39,461 nt of DNA from Opitutales bacterium (GTDB lineage Bacteria > Verrucomicrobiota > Verrucomicrobiia > Opitutales > UBA2995). The notes under the pieces were generated by a model. That model was not told where the DNA came from. It was given only the letters and a program-made list of their open reading frames with translations, and made no database searches. Positions 1 to 7,342 of this stretch are shown in pieces. Positions within the stretch are counted from its first letter, which is position 1. The number at the start of each line of letters is the position of its first letter. Location of the stretch: the NCBI GenBank assembly GCA_022824405.1, contig JAJDZZ010000050.1:1-39461 (forward strand), read 5' to 3'. A program made the translations under genes and the position numbers.

Positions 1-7
1 TGCCGCT

Positions 8-88
8 GCCCTACCGCATGCAGCCGGGTATATTTGGTAGGGCAAGAGCATCCTTGCTCTGCCGCGTGTATTCTTGGTAAAGCAAGAC
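8..88. repeat. Hairpin-forming tandem repeat at the left edge
   Basis: Two imperfect copies of a roughly 30-bp unit lie here (about 22-50 and 61-88), both with a GTGTAT/GTATAT-like start followed by TTGGTA and GCAAGA. An 8-bp perfect inverted repeat (8-15 GCCCTACC with 36-43 GGTAGGGC) and a second stem (45-50 AGAGCA with 55-60 TGCTCT, extendable with a bulge) are visible. No coding potential is evident. It resembles intergenic REP-like sequence; the function is unknown. Confidence 0.45.
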
Positions 89-210
89 GGGAAAAGGACA
101 CCCAGTATTTCGATAAAGGTGGTTTTGGGCAACAACCCCTCAACGACTGACCCCGACGATCGTCACTTTTCTACGGCAGAGACATGCGGGCTAGAAATCA
201 ATTGTCCAGC

Positions 211-1404
211 ATGGTTAAGACAGGGTTATACGTTTCCGACCGGGCAATATGCGCGACACCCGACTATGCTCGGCTGTTAGTTGAGGAGAAGGGAGTCGAT
301 CTCTTTGTCGTGCGTAGCGGATTCGATCCAAGGCGCGAAAGTTCCGTCCTGGACAAGGCGATCGGGAAACTGAATCGGCTTGGAGCGCGTTACATGTTCC
401 TGGTGGGCACCTGGTGGGGGGAAGGATTGGAAGACGATCCGCTGACGATGCGAAACAGGTCCCCCGTTTTCAAATATAATAGCAATGAGGCCCATGAGTC
501 GCAATGGAGCATGCTCACGCCTAGCCCTGAAACCCATAAGCCCATTGTGGAACGGATCCTGGAATTTACGCGTCGCTACGAGCCATTCGGCATTTGTCTC
601 ACCCATGCAAGGTTCAAGCACGCGGCCGACATCAATAGCCTGTTCGATATGGGTCGCGATGGGTTTTCGGATGCCATGGACAAGGCTGGCCTGACGCCCG
701 CTCGGATAAGGTTGGAATTGGTGAATGTCATTAAGACGTTGGAGGGGCTGACGCTATCCAAACTGGCAACTCATGCGGAGGGAAAGACATTGATTGAATT
801 CTTGGATGCGCTCAGTGGCTCCGATCTGTTTTCCAGGTGGTTCGACTTTCGCTGTGATTGGATTGAGGAATCCGTTGACGGGATCTTTGCTCAAATTCGT
901 TCAGCCCGAGGGAATCTATTCTTGGGCGCCAACGCCATAGGTCCGCTTTTCAGCCGGTTGTCCGGTCAGAATTATTCCCGGTTGGCCGGAACCTGTGGTT
1001 TTATTCAACCCCTGTTCGGCTACATGCGCTGGCACGTGCTGCAGCCCATTTACATGTGGGCCAAATTTTTTGCCCGGCAATGTCCTTCCATTCAATCGGC
1101 GGAAGCGCTTTGCCTGAGCGCAAAGCTATTTGGATATACCGTGGATGAACTGTCGATGAATTGGAAGGACCGGAACCAATCGGATGAGGGAGATGAAGCG
1201 GCCATTATTCGTATGGTGAAAAAGCAACTCTCGGCCTTACCGGTCGATTCCGGCCATTACATGCCCGTCCTGCGCGGGCACGGATTGGGTGTGGAAACAA
1301 CAAGGACCCTTGCGGAACTTGTCCGTGAGAAAGCGGGTGGTTCCGTGATTTATCAGGGGTCGAATTTTATTGGAGGGGAGGCGCCACATCCCGGATGGAA
1401 ATAG
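211..1404 (+). CDS. Hypothetical TIM-barrel/GHL-like protein
   Basis: I do not recognise a named family with certainty. The protein of about 397 residues begins with a likely first beta strand (MVKTGLYVSDRAI), followed by alternating strands and helices (GVDLFVVRSGF, GARYMFLVGTWW, YEPFGICLTHARF), a pattern common in barrel-type putative glycosidases. There is no signal peptide, so a cytoplasmic location is likely. The ATG at 211 was preferred because it places the first strand at the N-terminus; an in-frame ATG at 184 is equally possible, and neither has a clear Shine-Dalgarno site. Downstream on the same strand lie an orphan C-terminal glycosidase fragment and a secreted GHL protein, so a role in carbohydrate breakdown is plausible but inferred from context only. 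No catalytic residues can be assigned. Confidence 0.6.
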   Translation: MVKTGLYVSDRAICATPDYARLLVEEKGVDLFVVRSGFDPRRESSVLDKAIGKLNRLGARYMFLVGTWWGEGLEDDPLTMRNRSPVFKYNSNEAHESQWSMLTPSPETHKPIVERILEFTRRYEPFGICLTHARFKHAADINSLFDMGRDGFSDAMDKAGLTPARIRLELVNVIKTLEGLTLSKLATHAEGKTLIEFLDALSGSDLFSRWFDFRCDWIEESVDGIFAQIRSARGNLFLGANAIGPLFSRLSGQNYSRLAGTCGFIQPLFGYMRWHVLQPIYMWAKFFARQCPSIQSAEALCLSAKLFGYTVDELSMNWKDRNQSDEGDEAAIIRMVKKQLSALPVDSGHYMPVLRGHGLGVETTRTLAELVREKAGGSVIYQGSNFIGGEAPHPGWK

Positions 1405-1467
1405 GAGATGGTGTTGGAGCGATTTTGTGCCGAATAAGAGAAAAACGAAAAACGTGAAAGTAGAACC

Positions 1468-1719
1468 ATGCAAGATGCGTCCAGTAGTGGAAGGGCTTGG
1501 TTTACCCTGTTTGCCGTGAGTGGTCAGCAAGTCGTTCAGCGAGGTTTGTCCATCCACCTGAATGACAGACTGTTGGGCGGGGCAAGGCTCGGGAGCGTTT
1601 CCCTGCTGAGTCCGGATGCCGATCCGGTTCAACTGTCGGTGAAGAGCCGCGACGGCGGTATGGATATAACTATCCCGGAACTGAGAATATGGGGGCTTCT
1701 GGTAGTCGAGGTGGAATGA
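1468..1719 (+). pseudogene. Orphan C-terminal fragment of a GHL-type glycosidase
   Basis: The 83-codon reading frame ends in DGGMDITIPELRIWGLLVVE. That matches the style of the very end of the GHL6-like enzyme at 17845-19974 (SARLDIPELRIHTIICLETF) and looks like the last beta-sandwich strands of a large glycosidase. Nothing of the catalytic barrel precedes it in frame: the 63 bases before it are A-rich non-coding sequence after the upstream stop. The simplest reading is a remnant of a deleted larger gene, although a small independently expressed protein cannot be excluded. Similarity to the other C-terminus is my visual comparison, not an alignment. Confidence 0.5.
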
Positions 1720-1747
1720 TTTTTTTAACCGGAAACAATGTCTGATT

Positions 1748-3940
1748 ATGAAAAAAATAGGGCCAATTTCCCTTTTTGTTACTATTCTCTGTAGCGGATA
1801 TGGCTTGGAGCGCTCCACCGTATTTACCCTGCACGCTCCCCATACCCCGGAAGAAATTGCCAGCGTCTTGTCCGAGTATCAGGTTGACGTAATCGGGTGG
1901 GGAAGCGCTGCGGAACAGAATCTCGCGGCTATCAAGGCATTGGGAATTGAATACCACATGACCTTGAGCGGCAGTGTTTGGGGGGGCGCCTCGCTGGATG
2001 ATCCCACGTCGCCGCAAGGAAGGTTGGTTTGTGAATCCTTTGACGGAACCAGGATCAGAACCAGGGGCACGGGTTTTACCACCACCTTGTATCGTATGTG
2101 CGGAAACAAACCCGGTTGGGCGGATGAATGGTTGGCCAGGAACGCGGCCAGCGGGTCCTTTGACGGATACCAGTTGGATGCCCCGATTGGTTCAGGGGGT
2201 CATTATGGAGCCTTTTTGGTGGACGGAGCCTGTTACTGCGATCCGTGTATCGAGAAATTCAGGGAGTATTTGAAGAACGAATACAGCGCAGAGGAATTGG
2301 CCGCCCAAGGTGTTGTCGATATCGAGGCTTACAATCAGAGAGATATTGTGAATGCCGCTCTCAAGGGAAGGACCTTTGCCGATGCCTTCAAGGCCGATGA
2401 TATAAAATTCGGGAAGGATTATTTGTGGTTTCAAATGCGGACGGGAATCCGAACCGGCACCCGGATGCTGGAGATTATCAGGGAGAACGATCCTGATGGC
2501 GTCCTCAAGGCCAATGCCTGGCATCTCGCGCCCTACAATTTGTATACGGCGGATCTTGTGGATTACTTCTTTGTGGAAAACCATTATTACGCGGGGGAGT
2601 GGCGGAAGAGATCCATGTCCAAAGGGGTTTCCAAGCTGTTCAAGTTGGCCGATTCCACGGGAACATCCTGCGTATCCATTCCCACCATCGATGATTTTAA
2701 AATCCTGAGAGAGAATGGGTTTAGGAACGTAAACGAGCAAAAGCTGTGGATTGCCGGTTCCTATGCCTTGGGTGGGTACTGTGTGGCTCCTGTTCGCTAC
2801 GAATGGGCTGGAACTCCCTTTTACGAGCCGGACCCGGCTTTGTTCTCCCCCATCTATAAATTCATCAAGGAGCATAAATTTCTCTTTGACGGTTTCGAAT
2901 CCTACGACGAGGGAATTGCCTTGATCTATGATAATGCAGCCTATTTCGAGACTTTCGGGGAGATCGATTTGGGATCGGATGCCTACCAGGAAGCCTTCGA
3001 TGAAATCAACGCCGCATTGTGGGACGCGAACATCCAGTATGCTTTGGTGACGGCCGCCGATAAATATTTTTATACCCATAAACTCACCGGACAGGAATTG
3101 GGCAGGCATGGTATCGTCTTTAATTCTTCGGAGAGTTGGCTGGTCGAAGGCCAGAGTGAGATCGTTTCGGAATTTGAAGATGCCGGTGTGGTAAGAACCA
3201 TCGCGGGGCCGGAAGGGATAGAGGCAGTCCTGCAGGATTATGCCCCAGCCGTTTCCGTTGGGAATGCGCCGGTTTGGGCCGTGGTCAGGAAACATGGGGA
3301 ATCGAGTGAAACGGTCATCCATTTGCTGAACCGACAGCATAATCCCGAAACGGATGAGTTGACCGGGGTTGATGAAGTCAACTTGAGCGTTCGCAAAGAC
3401 GTGTTGGGAGCGGGGAGGGTCGACCAGGTCGCCGTTTATGCCCTGGGCAAGGCAATGGTTCAACCGGAGTACAGCTTCGATGAGGACGGCCTCAATATTT
3501 CAATAGAGGACGTGGATCTGTGGTCCATCGTTCACGTGACCATGGCGCCATTGGACTACTCCCACTGGTCCGCCGATTTCGAACTGAATGGATCCGCTGA
3601 GGACGATCCGGATGGAGATGGACAAATTAACCTTGTTGAATATGGATTTGGCGGCGATCCGACGAATGGGTGGGATACTGGAGTATTGCCCGTTCTCCGC
3701 TATGACGGAATGGGCGAACGCCTGAAATTAATTCATGTTTCCCGTCAGAACGCTGAGTCAGGCATCGTCTACAAAGTAGAGCAAACCGAGGATCTGAAGA
3801 ATGGAGTCTGGACTACCGGGGATTGGAATAGCGTGACGAGTGCTGCCACTTCCGATCCGAATTTTGAATTGGTGGAATATACCTTCCCAGCCGCATCTGC
3901 CGGGAATCGCTTTTTCCGGATTCGTATTTCGCTGCTCTAA
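1748..3940 (+). CDS. Secreted GHL-type putative glycosidase with Ca-binding-like C-terminal module
   Basis: A 730-residue protein with a short N-terminal hydrophobic stretch (ISLFVTILCSGYG) that looks like a signal peptide, so export is likely. Residues about 25-450 look like a TIM-barrel putative glycosidase: FDGYQLDAP carries a candidate acidic active-site position and CYCDPCIEKF is a two-cysteine-pair motif also present (as CYCPTCKAKY) in the GHL6-like enzyme at 17845. Residues about 450-600 look like a beta-rich accessory domain. Around residue 620 there is a DDPDGDGQINLVEYGFGGDP stretch resembling thrombospondin type-3/dockerin-like calcium loops, then a C-terminal beta module ending in RFFRIRISLL that is common in secreted verrucomicrobial proteins. 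A strong hairpin follows the stop immediately. Substrate unknown; the glycosidase role is inferred. Confidence 0.7.
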   Translation: MKKIGPISLFVTILCSGYGLERSTVFTLHAPHTPEEIASVLSEYQVDVIGWGSAAEQNLAAIKALGIEYHMTLSGSVWGGASLDDPTSPQGRLVCESFDGTRIRTRGTGFTTTLYRMCGNKPGWADEWLARNAASGSFDGYQLDAPIGSGGHYGAFLVDGACYCDPCIEKFREYLKNEYSAEELAAQGVVDIEAYNQRDIVNAALKGRTFADAFKADDIKFGKDYLWFQMRTGIRTGTRMLEIIRENDPDGVLKANAWHLAPYNLYTADLVDYFFVENHYYAGEWRKRSMSKGVSKLFKLADSTGTSCVSIPTIDDFKILRENGFRNVNEQKLWIAGSYALGGYCVAPVRYEWAGTPFYEPDPALFSPIYKFIKEHKFLFDGFESYDEGIALIYDNAAYFETFGEIDLGSDAYQEAFDEINAALWDANIQYALVTAADKYFYTHKLTGQELGRHGIVFNSSESWLVEGQSEIVSEFEDAGVVRTIAGPEGIEAVLQDYAPAVSVGNAPVWAVVRKHGESSETVIHLLNRQHNPETDELTGVDEVNLSVRKDVLGAGRVDQVAVYALGKAMVQPEYSFDEDGLNISIEDVDLWSIVHVTMAPLDYSHWSADFELNGSAEDDPDGDGQINLVEYGFGGDPTNGWDTGVLPVLRYDGMGERLKLIHVSRQNAESGIVYKVEQTEDLKNGVWTTGDWNSVTSAATSDPNFELVEYTFPAASAGNRFFRIRISLL

Positions 3941-3964
3941 GGCGCAAAGGGACCCCTTTGCGCC
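3941..3964 (+). terminator. Hairpin terminator abutting the GHL stop codon
   Basis: GGCGCAAAGGG and CCCTTTGCGCC form an 11-bp inverted repeat with a 2-base centre (about 10 usable pairs around a 4-base loop), starting right after the TAA at 3938-3940. The following sequence (TAAATTAAT) is AT-rich but not a clean U tract, so termination is probable rather than certain. Confidence 0.6.
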
Positions 3965-4007
3965 TAAATTAATATCAGCAATAGTAATGAATCTATAAAA
4001 ATTATTA

Positions 4008-4037
4008 TTGGACATTATGAAATGCTTATGGGATAAT
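4008..4037 (+). promoter_or_regulatory. Candidate sigma-70 promoter for the TonB receptor
   Basis: TTGGAC (4008-4013) and GATAAT (4032-4037) are separated by 18 bp. This lies in an AT-rich gap downstream of the terminator and about 98 bp before the receptor start codon. It is the best promoter-like match in this gap, but was judged by eye. Confidence 0.4.
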
Positions 4038-4134
4038 ATGATGGTAGCAAGATCGAAACGTACAGGGCCTAAAACCGTGGTGGCCCTATGGACGCAAAAC
4101 TACCTCAAAACGTTACTTCAGCTCTTCAAGAATC

Positions 4135-7071
4135 ATGATCTACAAAAAGCAAACTCTGTATCCGTTTCTCATCAGCCTTCTTTCCATTGTGTGCCTGGGT
4201 AGCTTCCAGGCTCTCGCTCAGGATGAGGACGACGAAATCTACGAACTGTCTCCCTTTATAGTGAACACTTCCGGGGATATCGGGTATCAGGCCGAATCGA
4301 CTTTGCAAGGCACTCGGATCAATTCTGCTCTGCGGGACATTGCCGCTCCCATCTCCGTATTCACCAAAGAATTTCTGGATGATATCGGAGCGACCAGCGT
4401 GGAGGATGTGACCAAGTACATGCCCAATTTTGAGCAGGAACTCACCGAGAATTCCGCTTTTCACGACGGTCACGTGACGGTGCATAGTGACACGGGCTTT
4501 CGGGTGCGAGGCTTGGCCAACGGCGCGGTTACCCGGGACAACTTTCGTTGGAGCTGGAATGGGGACGGATTCAACTATGAACGCATTGATTTCTCCCGTG
4601 GTCCCAACAGTATTCTGTTTGGAATCGGTTCTGCCGCGGGAACGATCAATCAGACGAGCAAGCAAGCCCGCTTCAGTGATTTCAATTTTCTGCAATTTCG
4701 CGTGGGAAGTTACAGCCACCTTCGAGCCCACCTGGATGCGAACCGGGAGATCGTGGACGGGAAATTCGCCTTTCGCGTAAACCTTCTTCACGATAATACC
4801 GAGACTTGGCGGGAGCACGAGTACAGGGAAGCGGATCGCGGCGCTGTGGCGGCGACTTTTCGTCCTTGGGAAAAGACGACCCTTCGCTTGGCCTGGGAAG
4901 GCGCCACGGTGGATCAGGTTGCTTATCGCCCCTGGGGAGCCCACGACCATGTGTCCGGTTGGTTGGCCGCGGGCAAGCCACTGACTGATATTTTACCGTT
5001 TTGGCCGGGTTCCTTACCCCACGGAGCAGGAGGGACTCGGATTCAATGGGCAGGATTTGAAAATTACGCCTACGTGGCCAACGACGGTGTGGTGCGCAAT
5101 TACGCCCTGACCTATGTTGGTCGTTACCCACTTCAGTTCGGGGGCACCAACGAGCTGGATGGCATGTTTGGCAACAACCTCATGGACATTGCTCCGGTGG
5201 AAGGCGTTGCCATCGACGGATTAAAATTGGCCGGCTTCCCTTCATCTCTGCGAGGACCGGGAGCCACTTCGGATTTTGACTACGATGTTTACAACGTATT
5301 CTTGGAACAAGGTATTGGAGATAACCTATTTATCGAGTTGGCTTTTAACAAGCACGTATCCGACAGCGACGTTATATCCAATGGTATGTTCAGGTATGCC
5401 CAGCCGCTGTATGGGGATCCCATGGCTGTCCTGAAAGACCTATCTCCCAATCCGCATGCCGGAGAATTCTTCACTATTACGGAAGGGCAAAGAAATCCAA
5501 CTGGAACGGATGCCGACACAGTGCGGGCCACCGTCGCTTACAAGCTGGATTTTTCGGAAAACGAAAATTGGACCCGATGGCTCGGTTCGTGGAACTTTGC
5601 CGCACTTTACGAAAATTGGGAAAACGACAGCTATCAAATGGACATTCGGAATTACCTGTCCCGTTTCCCCGGCAATCCAAATCCTCCGGTCAATCCTTAT
5701 AATTCCCAATTGGAATTCCAGATGCGCACCTATTTGGATTTTGAAAACGGTCCTCGCAGCGCTGCGAATTACGCGGAGGTCATGCCGACATCCGTAACCA
5801 TTGATGGCGATACTGTTTCGACGCATTGGCTGTTGTTCCAAGGTACCGATAACATTGAGGAATTGGAGTCACAGTCCATTGCGGCCCAAGGATTCCTGTT
5901 CAACCGCCGTTTGGTTGTTACCGGGGGCGTGCGCAGTGACGAACAAAATGTGATTCTCTCCCAACGTCTCACCGATCCCGTTACAAATTTTCGCTATCTG
6001 GAAAAGGATGCATTTAGGGAAGGACCTCGCGATGGCGATACCTATACGCTTGGGGCGGTAGGTCACATTACCAGAACGATTTCAGTTTTTTACAACGAGT
6101 CGGAAAACTTCATTCCTCAAGGAGATCAAAGGGGGATCGGTGGGATTCCCCTACAGGATGTCGAGGGCATCGGCAAGGACTACGGTGTGAGGTTCAGTTT
6201 CCTGGATGACCAGGTAACCTTCAGTGCGGGCAAATATGAAACCAGCGATACGGGCGCCTTCCTCAGCGCTCAATTCATTGGGAATCCGATTCGCGAGATC
6301 TGGAGAACCATGGCTTCACACCAACTCATTCCGTTCGCTGATTGGGAAGAGTTCGACGGTCTTACCCCCCAGTTTGTCGGTGATACCAGGGACAACGTCA
6401 GTGACGGTTATGAATTGAGCCTGCTGGGCAATTTCATGGAGAACCGCTTGTCCATCATGTTCAATTACTCCGAGAACGATTCGGTGGATTCCAATCGCAT
6501 TCCCAATATGCTCAAGCATATAGCCGATAACCGCGACTTCTGGCTGCAAAATGGCGATCGGATCATGTCCCCTGGCGCAGTTGGAGATTTTCTGGACCCG
6601 GACGACCCGAGCGACCTTTATCAAGGAGTGAAAACCGTTGGGGAAGTGGTAGCGATAATCGAAAACACTCACGTTCCCGAAGTCCTCAACGATCAGGGTA
6701 CCAGTGCTCGAGGCCTGACCAGGGAAAAGATCAACTTCTGGGCCAACTACACTTTCGACGAGAGGCTCCAGGGCTGGTCGGTGGGCGGAGGTATCCGCTA
6801 CCGCAGTGGCAAACTGATGCAGTATACCACCATCGACGCCGAGACTCGCGAGCCGATTTATGGCAATAGCTACACGCTGGCGGACGCCAAGGTAGGCTAC
6901 AAATTCAAGATGTTCGACGACAAGGTCGACGTGAACGTGCAGCTCAACGTAACTAACGTGGCTGACGACCGGGACGTCGTCCTCACGCGATCCCTGCGCA
7001 ATGGCATTCCCATCAACTACCACTATCAAACTCCCCGGGAGTGGCGGCTCAGCGGTACCTTTAATTTCTAA
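4135..7071 (+). CDS. TonB-dependent outer-membrane receptor
   Basis: A 978-residue outer-membrane transporter, expected to move oligosaccharides (or another large ligand) into the periplasm using TonB/ExbBD energy. The N-terminus is a clear Sec signal peptide (FLISLLSIVCLGSFQALAQ) followed by an acidic DEDDEIYELSPFIV segment, typical of Opitutales receptors. The plug occupies about residues 45-165 (DIAAPISVFTKEFLDDIGAT, VEDVTKYMPNF, FRVRGLANG, RGPNSILFGIGSAAGTINQ). The rest is a 22-strand-type barrel ending in an aromatic residue (WRLSGTFNF), as outer-membrane assembly requires. Length is normal. There is no SusD-like partner in the window. It lies between a candidate promoter and a strong terminator, so it is probably a single transcription unit. 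The start at 4135 puts the signal peptide at the N-terminus; no Shine-Dalgarno site is obvious. Confidence 0.93.
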   Translation: MIYKKQTLYPFLISLLSIVCLGSFQALAQDEDDEIYELSPFIVNTSGDIGYQAESTLQGTRINSALRDIAAPISVFTKEFLDDIGATSVEDVTKYMPNFEQELTENSAFHDGHVTVHSDTGFRVRGLANGAVTRDNFRWSWNGDGFNYERIDFSRGPNSILFGIGSAAGTINQTSKQARFSDFNFLQFRVGSYSHLRAHLDANREIVDGKFAFRVNLLHDNTETWREHEYREADRGAVAATFRPWEKTTLRLAWEGATVDQVAYRPWGAHDHVSGWLAAGKPLTDILPFWPGSLPHGAGGTRIQWAGFENYAYVANDGVVRNYALTYVGRYPLQFGGTNELDGMFGNNLMDIAPVEGVAIDGLKLAGFPSSLRGPGATSDFDYDVYNVFLEQGIGDNLFIELAFNKHVSDSDVISNGMFRYAQPLYGDPMAVLKDLSPNPHAGEFFTITEGQRNPTGTDADTVRATVAYKLDFSENENWTRWLGSWNFAALYENWENDSYQMDIRNYLSRFPGNPNPPVNPYNSQLEFQMRTYLDFENGPRSAANYAEVMPTSVTIDGDTVSTHWLLFQGTDNIEELESQSIAAQGFLFNRRLVVTGGVRSDEQNVILSQRLTDPVTNFRYLEKDAFREGPRDGDTYTLGAVGHITRTISVFYNESENFIPQGDQRGIGGIPLQDVEGIGKDYGVRFSFLDDQVTFSAGKYETSDTGAFLSAQFIGNPIREIWRTMASHQLIPFADWEEFDGLTPQFVGDTRDNVSDGYELSLLGNFMENRLSIMFNYSENDSVDSNRIPNMLKHIADNRDFWLQNGDRIMSPGAVGDFLDPDDPSDLYQGVKTVGEVVAIIENTHVPEVLNDQGTSARGLTREKINFWANYTFDERLQGWSVGGGIRYRSGKLMQYTTIDAETREPIYGNSYTLADAKVGYKFKMFDDKVDVNVQLNVTNVADDRDVVLTRSLRNGIPINYHYQTPREWRLSGTFNF

Positions 7072-7132
7072 TGCTTTAGGAACCCGAAAGAAGTAAGCCG
7101 GGTTGCCCTCTTGGGACTATCCCATTTTGGTG

Positions 7133-7165
7133 AGAAGTCAGCGTCTGAGAAAGGCGCTGACTTCT
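7133..7165 (+). terminator. Strong intrinsic terminator after the TonB receptor
   Basis: A 14-bp stem (AGAAGTCAGCGTCT with AGGCGCTGACTTCT, one G-T pair) encloses a GAGAA loop, followed by TCATTTAAGG. It lies 62 bases after the receptor stop codon. The stem is long and GC-rich in its centre, so termination is likely despite a short U run. Confidence 0.75.
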
Positions 7166-7182
7166 TCATTTAAGGGCATTTT

Positions 7183-7337
7183 TCTAACCACAGATAGGGA
7201 AGCGCGCCGAGGTGAGCGAATTAGGAATTTTGAGTTTTTTGTGGTTATTCTCTTTCTCCCCTCTTTGCGACCTTGGCGCTCTTGGCGAGAGTCAAATCCG
7301 CATTCGCGCCTGTCGGGTTAAGGCGTGACAGGCGGAG
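7183..7337. repeat. Dispersed-repeat debris between convergent genes
   Basis: The stretch contains CTAACCACAGAT... and ...TTTGTGGTTAT as an inverted pair (about 7184-7192 with 7236-7244), an AATTAGGAATT block, a TTTGCGACCTTGGCGCTCTT segment with GGCGAGAG, and a hairpin GCCTGTC/GACAGGC (7308-7314 with 7327-7333). Phrases of this type recur as intergenic repeats in Verrucomicrobia and Planctomycetes. Related pieces (AATTAGGAAT, GGCGTGACAGG, CACAGAGAACTCAGAGG) reappear at 9909-10125, so the two ends of the minus-strand gene in between share repeat material. No gene seen here. Confidence 0.5.
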
Positions 7338-7342
7338 GGGTG

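Noticed and set aside
74-280. 68-codon frame at the left edge
   Set aside because: Overlaps the repeat and the start of the barrel protein; composition is not protein-like.
2192-3463. Open 423-codon minus-strand frame
   Set aside because: Antisense to the secreted GHL protein; no domain features.
4008-4202. 64-codon frame before the TonB receptor
   Set aside because: It runs into the receptor's signal-peptide coding region in another frame and overlaps the candidate promoter; no protein features.
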